Part shown: piece by piece, positions 11,407-21,537 of the stretch | Numbering within the stretch: the stretch's first letter is position 1 | How the letters are laid out: every line of letters starts with the position of its first letter | Assembly (NCBI GenBank): GCA_014529385.2 | Contig: CM043942.1 | Span: 51,524,774 to 51,588,773 of the forward strand | DNA from: Adiantum capillus-veneris | Taxonomy: Eukaryota > Streptophyta > Polypodiopsida > Polypodiales > Pteridaceae | Length of the DNA stretch: 64,000 bases | Direction of reading: 5' to 3' | Made by a program: the position numbers and the translations under genes | Notes under the pieces: model-generated | Seen by the model: only the letters and a program-made list of their open reading frames with translations | Database searches by the model: none | What the model was told of the DNA's origin: nothing

Positions 11407-11412
11407 CTCTCT
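11339..11412. repeat. (CTAT)n(CT)n tract at LINE 3' end
   Basis: Directly follows GATAATAAAATC. Four or so CTAT units pass into a CT run. With the CT run at 6686-6733 it brackets the LINE. Confidence 0.9.
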
Positions 11413-11762
11413 GTGACTATGTGTGTGCAAGGTGGGGCCAAGGAGAGGGCGCAATATGTGTCTCCACGAGGGAAGAGTTTTGGGACAAAGAGGTTGCAAG
11501 GATAGGGTTTTGGGGAGGCACCTCTCCACCTGTGTGTGTGCAAGGTGGGGATGAGGGCACAGAATAGCAAGTGTGTCGCATGAGGTAGAGCTTTGACTTG
11601 GATTTTCAAAGGGATGGCCATCTTATTATTGATTGAATTTATTTTTGTTTGATCCAATAGGTGCTACACATTTTGAAGAATCAACAAAACTTCTCTCTTT
11701 CACTCTTAAATAAAAAGTGATGCCATTTTTCAAGCTTTGCATGAGGTGCCATTTTGGGACTG

Positions 11763-11813
<51 letters not shown>

Positions 11814-12600
11814 ACATTCCGGAGTTTATAATCAAGGTAGGCTGCACAAAAAAAGAAGCTCGCATATAAAATGCACGCAACATAGTTTGCCAACCCCAAA
11901 GCCTACTAGAACATTCATGCTCATTAGTAGCAAACAATTTCATGGTCACCTAGATCAAATGGCCATAAAACACATGCTACAACTTCATAAAGTTAAAGCA
12001 CCCAAGTTAATGTTTCCGACATCAAACCATGGAATATATATGCCATCTATTCCCCTTGGAAATAAAAAATAGTATTCACAAATACCATATATAGAGTCTC
12101 CTCACTCATCATATCATGTACATCATCCTTTACCATCCCCTTAAAAATGGCATCAACCTTTTCATCAAGCATCATCATATACTTATGCATAACCAAATCA
12201 TATTCTTCACCCATTAAAAAAAAATCATTCATTTCAAAAGTGTCCAGCTTAAAGGTAAGACATCTTCTACACATAGCTTAATCTCCTTAGCAAAAGAGGA
12301 TCTAGAAAGTTACCATGAACCATATTATCATTACGCATCAAATTACATTTCCATGGCTTCCCACATAGCCTCAAGAACCATCTTATGCACTTCATCATTG
12401 ACAGCATGGCTACCTACATCATCATAGATAGAATCATGAAATTACTTATGGATAGTCTCCTCATTCCAAGGTCCACAGCATGTTCAATAGCAACATCATT
12501 TTTTGTCGTAGACCCAACCATACAATATACTTGAGAAGCCTCTTCTTGGGTATAATCCTCTTGCACATGAAAAGCTTTGTTGATGTGCAAGTCCTTTTCA
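11413..12600. other. No gene supported; CT repeats
   Basis: Contains a short dispersed repeat (GTGTGTGCAAGGTGGGG at 11420-11436 and again near 11532) and an interrupted CT tract at about 11762-11813. The minus strand at 12047-12274 holds a 75-codon open frame rich in Met and Asp/Glu. It lies downstream of the gag remnant on the same strand and may be part of it, but I do not recognise it. Confidence 0.4.
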
Positions 12601-12626
12601 ACTAAAACATAAAGGAGAGGGGCAAT

Positions 12627-13520
12627 CTATATCCACTTTAGCATCATACAAGCTCCTCTTCCAATGCACGTGCATACAGTAGACATGACATTTATGGCAT
12701 CCATATCTTGATTCTCATCATGATCCTTTTTTGGAACTTCACTAATTTCATTCTTTTCCTTTCCATTCATTTTCACATCCATCGAAACATCATCTTTGCC
12801 ATGTGAAGCACCATTAAGTGGAAAAGACAACAAGGATGACATGATTTGTACATTCTTCTTATCATCTTTCTCCTCATTATATGCTTGTTGTTCTTTTGCA
12901 AGACAAACACCATGATATAATATTGAATTAGAGGCTCTCTTTGTATATACATCAATGCATGGAGAAACCTTTGGCTTCACATCACATGCAATCCAAGCCC
13001 TCTCAATCTCTCTAGTGTCCATTCCTCATACTTTGCAACCTTTACTACATCCTCAAATGTAAGCCACCTTTTTAGCTCAACTTTGAATCTCAAATCAGCC
13101 CTTAAGATTAGCATAAACATGGTCAATTCAAGCATAAGAGGAGGACTCATTTCTTAAAACATTACAACATTTTCTCCATAACTCATTAAACTACCTCACA
13201 TGCATATCCATTGTTTTATGTTCACCTTGCATAAGGCTCTTGACACAAATACCTACCTTCTCTAGATCCTTACCTTCTTAAACCTCTCAAGAAAATCCTT
13301 CTTAATTGCACTGTCAGTCATCACCATGGAGATCGAGATGATTTCAACTACAATTTATATTCATTGTACCATGTCCTTGCATTCTCTTTCAAGCAAAAAG
13401 TATATATATATTCAACATAACCAATGGATCTTCTTGATTTGTAATCAAACAAGAAAACTCCATCTTTTCAATGAATGCATCAACATCCTCGCCTACATTA
13501 CCATAAAAAATTGAAAATTC
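12627..13520 (-). pseudogene. Decayed LTR-retrotransposon gag (capsid region)
   Basis: Read on the minus strand from about 13520 downward, frame fragments give FYGNVGEDVDAFIEKMEFSC, then YTFCLKENARTWYNEYKL (about 13400-13350), AIKKDFLERFKK (about 13310), HKTMDMHV and FNELWRKCCNVL (about 13220-13170), and ELKRWLTFEDVVKVAKYEEW (about 13075-13020). The last leads into the 132-codon open frame 12627-13022, whose N-terminus reads MDTREIERAWIACDVK. This is the helix pattern of the retrotransposon gag (capsid) domain: ED...F, A..WY, then the RF and tail helices. There are at least six stops or shifts. No zinc knuckle, protease or pol was seen nearby, so this is a fragment. Family is probably Ty3-type but uncertain. 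Confidence 0.62.
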
Positions 13521-14200
13521 TGCTATCACATCAATCAAAACCTATAACTTGAAGGTCACGTGAAAGAGTTTTGCGGTGGAGGGCATCAAAACATTGTTAA
13601 GAAAACAAGAACAAGGGGCACCTCTACAACAATGTATCCCAATAGTCCTCAATATGCAAATTCATCACCACAAACCATATCAAAATAACTCCACAAAACC
13701 ACAAGTCAAAGACAAGTGATCCCGTGGGAATTTACAAGCACATGCCAACTTAGAAGACCACCATGGAAACTAGGAAGAAGCACCTGCCCTAGCATGGATT
13801 TACACCACATACCAACCAATGCACTTGAAAAAAGATCTTCTCCATTTTGAAAAACCATAATTTCAAATTTTACATATGTCACAAAGCATGTAAGCTTTCA
13901 CAACTTGCTCTAGATCAAATTGCATGCAGGCTACCATATCATGTACCCTGCAGGGAACATACTATAGCTTCTAAAAAACAAATCCAAAAGGGATGCTTTC
14001 AAGGTTTTAAAAATTCTAATTTTTTTACAACAAATTTTTGAAGATGTCAATGTTTGAATCTATGCATTACTATGTGAAAAATTGATGCAAACAACAGGCT
14101 ATATAGCACTACTACATAGAGAGAAGTTAGTTGAGGGCAAAAGAATTATAACGACAAAAAAAACTACAAAATTTTGATAATAAGATACCACAGTGCTTGC

Positions 14201-14860
14201 TTAAAACTCACATCTCATATACATAGATTAGGAGCATATAAAAAAAAATTCAAACTGCACACACTTGCCCCTATAACGGCTGACCTACTAGCTGGGTGAC
14301 TTGACGCACATGTACATGTGCCTAACATACCAAGCTAAAAAGGCCACAAACTAAACTCATAAAGACTCTCATATAATTCCATGGCATCACCATATCTACG
14401 ATAAGTACAAAAAATGGATCTTCAAAATAGACGTTTAGGTTTTTGGTTGAAAAATTGTAAAACCGGATGTCTACTATAGTTTCTTCTTGGTCACTCAAGT
14501 TATCAGAGCATTCATTGTCTACGTCATCCTCTTAAAACTCACATCTCATATACATAGATTAGGGGCATATAAAAAAAAATTCAAACTGCACACACTTGCC
14601 CCTATAACGGCTGACCTACTAGCTAGGTGACTTGACGCACATGTATATGTGCCTAACATACCAAGCTAAAAAGGCCACAAACTAAACTCATAAAGACTCA
14701 TATAATTCCATGGCATCACCATATCTACGATAAGTACAAAAAATGGATCTTCAAAATAGACGTTTAGGTTTTTGGTTGAAAAATTGTAAAACCGGATGTC
14801 TACTATAGTTTCTTCTTGGTCACTCAAGTTATCAGAGCATTCATTGTCTACGTCATCCTC
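14201..14860. repeat. Tandem duplication, two copies of about 330 bp
   Basis: 14201-14531 (331 bp) is repeated at 14532-14860 (329 bp). Both start TTAAAACTCACATCTCATAT and end TCTACGTCATCCTC. I see only a few substitutions (for example GAGCAT/GGGCAT, CTGGGTG/CTAGGTG, TACATGTG/TATATGTG) and one 2-bp deletion. The near identity in an otherwise decayed region points to a recent event. Confidence 0.93.
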
Positions 14861-15040
14861 TCGTGCAAAATGCTCCGAAGAGTCATAAAACTCTTCAACC
14901 TCTTGTTTGATCAATCTATCACCCCTAGGATGTTCTAAGGAAACCTTTCCTAGGATTGTATTGACCATAAAACACAAAACCACATCATATCCATCCTTAT
15001 CGTAGAATTTTGTTGTGGGACCATCTGAGATAGCACACAC
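14666..15040 (-). CDS. Unidentified 124-codon open frame
   Basis: An acidic open frame on the minus strand (KQEVEEFYDSSEHFAREDDV, then ECSDNLSDQEETIVD). Its C-terminal half lies inside the second copy of the 331-bp duplication. I do not recognise it and see no start context or splice sites that favour a real gene. It could be a leftover of the same element as the gag remnant downstream on this strand, or chance. Confidence 0.2.
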   Translation of the reverse strand: MCAISDGPTTKFYDKDGYDVVLCFMVNTILGKVSLEHPRGDRLIKQEVEEFYDSSEHFAREDDVDNECSDNLSDQEETIVDIRFYNFSTKNLNVYFEDPFFVLIVDMVMPWNYMSLYEFSLWPF

Positions 15041-15551
15041 ATCTAAGGTTTCTAGAATATGAGTCCATTACAATGGCTCTAATGCTTCCTTCGAGAAAGG
15101 TTCAGGAATATATATGTCATCTTCAAGTGCCCTTTCCAAAATACACTCTTCTCTTAAAAACTCTCCATCTGCTCTCGCGCTACCTACATTTGGTCACGTG
15201 GTAGCTATCTCGCCTTTGCTGCCAGCTATGTCCTCTTGTGCCCTGCCACCTGCCTCCTTTGTAAAATTTCCCTCGCCGTCCACCTACCAAGTTGCTTGCC
15301 ATCTGCCTATGACACCTGGTAGGTCTCTACTTTTCCACTTTGATCACAAAGAGGGTATCTTTTAAGATTCCTCCTAATTTAATACACTTCAAAATTGGAG
15401 CAACTTACTGACGTACTAATGGTGCACCTACTACAGGCTCTATCTTTAAAAAGTCCAATAGGTAGGAATACCCCCGCCCCCCAAAAAATAAAACAAAAAT
15501 CAATCTCATGCCGTATTCGTAACTCTACACATGAGGCTTCGTTGCAATCAC
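15041..15551. other. No gene supported
   Basis: C-rich, pyrimidine-rich sequence with short open frames on the plus strand but no recognisable motif. Confidence 0.4.
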
Positions 15552-15960
15552 CTATGCAAGAACATCTGTCGTCAGGTCAAAGCCATGACGCCACTATCGA
15601 AAAAATGCTAGAGCCGCTCGAATGCTGAGCGGGCTCATCAAGACCACTTTGGCCGCCATCTCTGGAGACTCAAACTCAATCTGATAATATCCTCTCCCGA
15701 GTAGCTGCACATCAGTGATCTTGCCCACTTCGGTGAGGAGTCAAGCTTGAAGTAGGTCCCTCACCTCGCCTCTGCAGGATCGAGCCAACAATCCTGCAAA
15801 TGACTGAGGTGGCTTGAAGCCGTTCCACCTCAGCCAATAAGCTCGCTTGTTTTTCTAGCGAAAGAGCAAGTCGAAGGGTCGACTCCGCGGTGTCGGACGA
15901 GGGGGCTGCTGTAGAGTCCCTCTGAGGTGAAGCTGAAGTCGTCATTCTATGTCTGATGCT
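15552..15960 (-). pseudogene. Decayed ORF with a DUF4283-like RNA-binding segment
   Basis: On the minus strand a start near 15945 gives MTTSASPQRDSTAAPSSD and a helix ESTLRLALSLEKQASLLAEV. A shift near 15785 and a stop near 15747 follow. The frame then reads VGKITDVQLLGRGYYQIEFE, MAAKVVLMSPLSIR and, after another stop, WRHGFDLTTD (about 15580-15555). The G-x-G-Y-Y-Q-I-E-F and W-x-x-G-F pattern resembles the DUF4283 domain that plants carry in retrotransposon-related ORFs and some genes. Two in-frame stops and one shift show that it is dead. No RT was seen beside it. Confidence 0.45.
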
Positions 15961-16046
15961 GAAAAGAAAAGGGGTGGGTGAAGTCGAAGAAGACAAAGCA
16001 GCATGCGCGAGAGAGGCTCAGTCCACCGCAGCGTGCCACCAACAAA

Positions 16047-16070
16047 GGGGGGGGGGGGGGGGGGGGGGGG
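16047..16070. repeat. Poly-G run (24 G)
   Basis: Twenty-four consecutive G residues; a second interrupted G-rich run follows at about 16108-16130. Length may be imprecise for assembly reasons. Confidence 0.9.
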
Positions 16071-16194
16071 CTGCAGCGTGAAAGAGGCTCAGCGTGCCAC
16101 CAGCAAGAGGGGGGGTGGGGTGGAGAGGAGGGATGGCGAGGGCGAAGCAACAGCAGGGAGCTCGGATCGCAATGGTGTACATTTATGTAAGAGC

Positions 16195-16784
16195 AAACAT
16201 CTAACCAGATATGTTTATATGGGTATACATGTGTGCACAGATACATATGTGGATATGGGAGTGTCTACACAAACGTTCGAATACAGCTTATGATAATAAG
16301 CATGCATATATTTCTATACACTATTGCATATATAGATATACATATCTGCATTTGATATACGCAACAGTTAAACTGTAGTTATTAATACATGTGTGTATAT
16401 ATGTATGTGTAAATGTCCCTACGCAAACACATGTATGTGAGAAAGAGAAAATATACACATAAATTTTGCACATACACACAGATACATATATGCACATATG
16501 TGTGCATGCATGAGTATGTGTTTAGGTACATAGAAAAATGCATACATCCACACATACACACATATCTACGTATGTATGTGTCTTTTCCATGTGTACACGG
16601 ATCTATCTACGTATGTATGTGTCTTTTACATGTGTACACGGATCTACGTATGTATGAATTCAAATATAATGGTACATATGTACAGAGAGCCATGACCATA
16701 TATGTTTCATTGTGAGCATCCAAGTGCATATTTTGGGAACCTGGGTTTCACACAAAACACAATTGCAAGTGGCCACAGGCAGGC

Positions 16785-16824
<40 letters not shown>
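16195..16824. repeat. TA/TG/CA-rich region with 41-bp tandem repeat and (TG)n
   Basis: A long stretch of ATGTATGTG/CATACACA words. Within 16565-16658 a unit of about 41 bp (ATCTACGTATGTATGTGTC...ACACGG) occurs about 2.3 times. 16792-16824 is a TG microsatellite. No gene. Confidence 0.85.
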
Positions 16825-16825
<1 letters not shown>

Positions 16826-16903
16826 AGAGAGATCAAAACAAACCAAATGAGCAGGGTCACTTATACGTTTCTCTCGAGGTAGCCAAATTGTAGGTGAAGG
16901 GAG

Positions 16904-17447
16904 TTGAACAATGCGACCGGTGTTCTCAGCAGCGGAGGGAAGACTAAAGAGCTTCTCTGCCAGTGCCTGCAGGGCCTGCTCGCCCCTTTCAAGACACTCC
17001 CGAGTTATCTCCTCCATGTCACAACAGGTGAATCAGGTGATGGTGCAAAAAACATAAATGTGGATGTGCAAACAGACGGGGAAGACAGCCCACTTGGAAT
17101 GGGGGAGGAAGTGATATTAGCATTTCATGCACCTGCTACGAGCAAATTACCCAGGTCCACGAAAACTTCATGTAGCTCCTCCATTCAAATGAAAACCATA
17201 AACCTAAGGCAGCTTGGTGACAGTGGCCAATGTCTGCCAAAAACCGGTAATGTATTTTAAACCGGGCCACATACTTGCTCACACCAAACCTATCTGTCAT
17301 ACTGGTGGTTCTTTTTTCCGATGGGATGCATCAACAGCGGATTACACTCCCATCGTCGATCCCTTGACTTCCTCAGTGTCACTTACGGACGAGGAAGTGC
17401 GGGCACAAAAGCAGGGGCGACTGAGGACGTCGAATGCTGAAAAGTAA
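16904..17447 (+). pseudogene. Possible coding remnant, unidentified
   Basis: Two overlapping open frames, 16904-17260 and 17214-17447, would join by one frameshift near 17215. The second reads FKPGHILAHTKPICHTGGSF and RWDASTADYTPIVDPL and ends DEEVRAQKQGRLRTSNAEK. The opposite strand also has a short open frame (MEEITRECLERGEQALQAL, 17017 downward), so the coding strand is not certain. No family recognised. It could be a captured gene piece or chance. Confidence 0.22.
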
Positions 17448-18295
17448 ACGAGGACAAAGGGGGGAGTAAACAAGAGCTTACTTTATAATGGTATTAGTTG
17501 GCAGATGTTTCAACAAACCACACACACCTGAATGGTTAGCTCGCCAAACAAGCATGAAGAGGATTTTGACTCTTGCAAGACATCTAGTGCATGCTGTATA
17601 GGTGCAGGAAATTTATTTTTGTTGAAAAATATGTGATGTTAGTGACAAACCTTGAAATTGTTTACAAGAAGACTTGAAATCTAGTAACTCTTGTTTGAGC
17701 ATCAAAATCAAAATTCAAGCTCAAATTTCATATTTGAATCCTCATACATACACACCACAACTGAGCTAGAGGAAGTTTTCGAGGTAAAATGGGATTCAAA
17801 GTGTCACATATGTATAGATACATATGTGTGTGTGTCCTTGTATGACTACATAACCTATTACCATACACACTAAAAGATCATAAACCAACACACCAACTTT
17901 CACAATCATATGCGTATAATACACCTCCGTATAATGCCCTCAAAGTGTTCAGCAAACAGTACATAGTCCGGCATGGTTAAAAACAACAAGAACTAAACAC
18001 ATAATTAAAATAAACAGCCTTTGTTATCAGGCATTGAGAAACTATATCCTAGAGAGCAGACACCAGCCTGCAAGTAAGTCCCTACACGCACAGAGTCCCA
18101 TATAACCATCCAGGTATATAGCTTCAAGCACTCAGACAATAAACAGCTCATTGGATTAACAGTAAACACCTGCAACCAGGCTTTTACATTTTGTATCCTC
18201 TCTACACAACCTGCATAATGTACCCTGAGGACTACCTGTCCTCAACATAAATCATTACGCATCACTGAACATCATCAGACCCAAAAAAAGTCCTC
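17448..18295. other. No gene seen
   Basis: AT-rich, unique-looking sequence with short TG runs; nothing recognisable. Confidence 0.5.
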
Positions 18296-19160
18296 ATCAC
18301 TCTACAGCGAGCCCATAGTCTCATGTACAGTATCATACGTACCATGACCACATTCAAACAGATCTACATCTGAACTCTTCAGCACGGCCTGTCCAATCAA
18401 TATATATAAAATGAATACAGGCAACATTCAAACAATAAACAAATAAAAGCAACAAGAGTAGCAGGTGTACCTGGTAGACAGGTCTTCTTCAATGTCAAAC
18501 TTCGCCGCCTTTCCAATACAGAGAAATATTTGGACCTGTTCAGGCAACATAGGCCCTCTATGAAAATAAATTCTCCCATTGGCGGCCTGCAGTTCAGCCA
18601 ATTCTTTACCTGCGTGCACGTGCTGCGAAAGAATGTTGTATATAGTATGGCAGTGCGCTGCTTGCTTCCGCACATCTTGCAGTGGAATATTGGTGTGCTT
18701 CTCTACGCAAGCAGCCAAGTCCGGAGACCACTTGAGGATTTTTTCCCACAAAATGGAAGCTTTGTTTCCTTTAGCACGTGTATATGTTGCAAGGACCTCC
18801 TGCATTCTCTCGAACAACCCACGTGTATTGTTCAAACCCTTGGATCTAAGGAGGTCTACCTCCAAATATGCGATCTCCTTGTTCGATACTCAATGGCCTC
18901 CTTTTGATATTCAATTTCTTTCTGTTTCTGTTTCCAGACCTCCTCCTTCTGTTTCCAGGCCTCCTTCTCTAAACAGAACACGTCCATGAGGCCTTGAAAA
19001 AGTTCCTTCCCGGAACTTGTGACATGCGGCTCCAAGGCCGCGAGCAGCTGACTGGATGATCGCGGATGCAATTGACCACCGAGCTCCTGCTTATGGCAGA
19101 AGCCTCTTGAAGGATGCAGCAGGGCCCCCAGGCGGCGGATAACTTGCGAGACGCCATTCT
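18296..19160 (-). pseudogene. Possible broken host gene: coiled-coil protein with intron-like boundary
   Basis: On the minus strand the open frame begins just after TTTTTCTGCAG (acceptor-like, ending about 19161). It runs through SSSQLLAALEPHVTSSGKEL and a charged coiled coil (KEAWKQKEEVWKQKQKEIEY) to a stop near 18857. The next frame continues EVDLLRSKGLNN and KASILWEKILKWSPDLAACV, then QAAHCHTIYNILSQHV and MLPEQVQIFLCIGKAAKFDI (to about 18468), implying one 1-bp shift. A GTACACC donor-like site follows CTACCAG near 18470. An acceptor-like TTGGACAG near 18390 precedes AVLKSSDVDLFECGHGTYD, ending at a stop near 18296. The exon phases do not join cleanly. No family recognised; a decayed gene or captured fragment fits best. 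Confidence 0.4.
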
Positions 19161-19270
19161 CCTGCAGAAAAACGGTTCAAACCCTAATCCCTAAACACGC
19201 TCTATCTCTATGAGAGTGAGAATATGTCCTCAAGAGACCAAACTGTCTCGGTACAAAAAAAAAAAAAGGG

Positions 19271-19743
19271 GGAAATTACCAAAATACCCCTATAATTTTT
19301 GGAAATTCCCAATATACCCCTCAAATTTCAAAAATTCCCAAAATACCCTTGTATCTATTTTCGTTGGATCTTCAAGATTTTTTAATCTTTATTCTTGTTT
19401 GACAATTGAGATCGGTTTTTGAGTGCTTAGCATGTAATTTTTTGCAAATCACCTCCCAAAAAAAAGGTAATTATGTCTAAAAATATTGAAGAAATTCATC
19501 TCCAAAGCCTACATAACCAACTCAATTAGCATCTCGTATGGTAGACAATCACTCTTCTTATGAAAAGCTACAAATTTTTTTGTTTTTGAAGAAATTTACT
19601 CTCACAATCAAGGGAATTTCGGAAAATTTGAAGGGCATTTTGGAAATTTATGACAAATTATGGGGGGTACTTTGGGAATTTTTGAAATTTGAGGGGTATT
19701 TTGGGAATTTCCACAAATTAGAGGGGTATTTTGGTAATTTTCC
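19271..19743. mobile_element. Foldback/MITE-like element with long imperfect inverted repeats
   Basis: The left arm (19271-19349, GGAAATTACCAAAATACCCC...) is the reverse complement of the right arm (about 19662-19743, ...GAGGGGTATTTTGGTAATTTTCC). The arms are about 80 bp with few mismatches, and the right side continues with further diverged units to about 19612. Within the arms a unit of about 33-37 bp (AAAATACCCCT plus AATTTTTGGAAATTCCC) is repeated. The middle is AT-rich, with no coding capacity. No clear target duplication was found. Confidence 0.72.
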
Positions 19744-19749
19744 CAAATA

Positions 19750-21225
19750 AAAATGAAATAAAGAAAAATAAAAGCTAAATAGCTATTATCATGGTTCACA
19801 ACTGTTTAGGGTAGTACAATCCGAGTGTATGAACATCAATGTTCGAGGATATCCGGCATTGGGCTCTATTATCCGAGGATGTCCAGCATCGGGCGTTGTC
19901 CGAGGATGTATTGCATCGGTCACTATAGAATATTGTCAATGTCCGCCATGGTAAGTACCTTTACTATCAAGCTAAAGTGATCCATATCATCTACTGTAAT
20001 CTCTGTCAATGTTGTGAAGTACCCCCAATTGTGGGCGTCTAGATCTCCCTAGCTCAGTAGCCTCTGGGCTTTGTTGTGTGGTCTGCCCCTCTGTCTGCCA
20101 GTAGGTGGTCTAAAGAATTTTGTAATCTACCTTGAGATTGTCTCTCTCCTGATCTCCAAAGTAGCAAAGTCAATGAAATCGCCCCTGTATCTCATGATAT
20201 ACAAGACAGGGACATATGTAATGTAGCTCTGTCTCAAGCTCCAAATGGCATAGCCGTCATATCCTATCCTCTGTAGATATCCCCCTAAACCTGCGAGTCT
20301 TGACCTCAAGCTGATGTGAAGAGGTGCGTAGGTGACCAATAGCGCACCGTATCCCCCGAGATAAATGTGTTTCCATGTAACTAGGTCTAGTCACAAACCC
20401 GTCCTCCGTCAGATGGAGAAGATTCTCTCTACAAAAAGCCATCTTCATGCCCACTCTCGTGTCGGCTAAATCCAAGTCCTCCTGGCATCGAGCTGAGATA
20501 GGTCATCCTGATGGACGAATGAGTTTGGCAATCTTTCTGCCCGTAATAGACATAGAGGGTGCACCATCCAAAGAATACTAGGCAATCTATCCATATTGAA
20601 AACCGTGCAACTAAACCATGATGTTATCTTTCCATACCAATGAGTAGTATCCCCTGCAATGCTAGCTGTCAGGAAGACTCAAAAGCTAAACGAGCATATA
20701 TGTGTCTGGGGAGGTCCCATAAATTGTTCAAAAAAGAAACTGATATGGTGAGTGCCTCGACCACAAGTGAAGATGCAGCCAGCCCTGCTCTGATAATCTC
20801 ATGTGGTACTAAAGCCTTAACTCTTATCATCCAAGAGATCATAGAAACCAAAGGCCTCTCCATACATCTCCACCCATCAGTGCTACCAGATCTGCTATTG
20901 TGGTCCATTGAATGTCCCCATATCTAGGCTCCATAAAGCATAACTAATGCTACTAAAGTATCAAAGAGCCATAGCTTTGTTTGAGGTTCTTGGAACGAAA
21001 CCTTCGAACACATCCTCTCTAATTTGCCTAGGGTAGCATATGCTCTGGTCAATCTCGTCTCAACTGCTCTCCTCGATGAAAACATTGGACCACTAAAGGC
21101 TATCCCAAGGTAAGTGTATGCATCTGTATACTTCACTGACTCCTGGCCATAAGAAAATGTGGATGTTGATCTCCTAACCCACTGCGGTGTGGTGAATTAA
21201 TACCATAACCTTGGTTTTGCCAAAC
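19750..21225 (-). pseudogene. 5'-truncated LINE: RT thumb and C-terminal part
   Basis: On the minus strand from about 21225: FGKTKVMVL, then WVRRSTSTFSYGQESVKYTD and AYTYLGIAFSGPMFSSRRAV, then FDTLVALVMLYGA (about 20930). This is the region after the YADD box in L1-like RTs, equivalent to FKYLGLEVPSN...LLYGVEVWGG in the intact LINE at 10,250-10,450. Next come PHEIIRAGLAASSLVVEALT and LNNLWDLPRHIYARLAFESS (20,669-20,908), then frame pieces to about 20,120. There are many shifts. Palm, endonuclease and ORF1 are missing, as expected for 5' truncation during target-primed insertion. The 3' part to about 19750 is noncoding. Confidence 0.75.
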
Positions 21226-21239
21226 AACAAACAATACAT

Positions 21240-21532
21240 TATCATGGGCAAACACATGTAATGGTCGGTGTTAGCGTCTAGTTGAGAACTTACTTAGGGC
21301 TAGCACATTAAGTTTTACCACCCCAGCAACCTCCCACTTAAAGGCCAATGTGCCTTTAAGTATGGGGTATAAAATATATATGTATGTACAATCATGTTAG
21401 AGTAGCCTATCTAGCTCTCGCCCATAAGTAGCTAGACCTTTGGTGAGAAGATCTACAGGGTTATCATCTATGTGCATCTTCACAAGCTCCATATGCTTGT
21501 CCTCAAGCACATCCTGAATGAAGTGGTACTTT
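21240..21532 (-). pseudogene. copia-2, end of RNase H and 3' region (segment 3 of 3)
   Basis: Minus strand from 21532: KYHFIQDVLEDKHMELVKMH, then DDNPVDLLTKGLATYGRE and a stop at 21397-21399. This is the classic end of a copia RNase H. Downstream is a purine-rich AAGTGGGAGGT followed by TGCTGGGG, likely the tract and start of the lost 3' LTR, which breaks off near 21230 against LINE sequence. The upstream part resumes at 30141 on the far side of gypsy-A. Confidence 0.85.
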
Positions 21533-21537
21533 ACATA

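Larger units (their letters stand above)
6734..11412 (+). mobile_element. L1-like non-LTR retrotransposon (LINE), nearly full length, frameshifted
   Basis: No LTRs. The order is 5' UTR (6734-6961), ORF1 (coiled coil plus L1-ORF1-type RNA-binding domain), ORF2 (AP endonuclease, reverse transcriptase, C-terminal zinc-binding segment), a short 3' UTR with AATAAAA at 11331-11337, and a (CTAT)n(CT)n tail. ORF2 has frameshifts near 8140-8216, 9900, 10710 and 10960, so the copy is inactive. The length of about 4.6 kb is usual for plant LINEs, so it is not strongly 5'-truncated. The exact clade cannot be settled by eye. Confidence 0.9.

Noticed and set aside
16190-16700. Possible MITE or satellite in the TG/CA-rich region
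   Set aside because: Only simple-sequence expansion and a 41-bp local repeat; no inverted ends.
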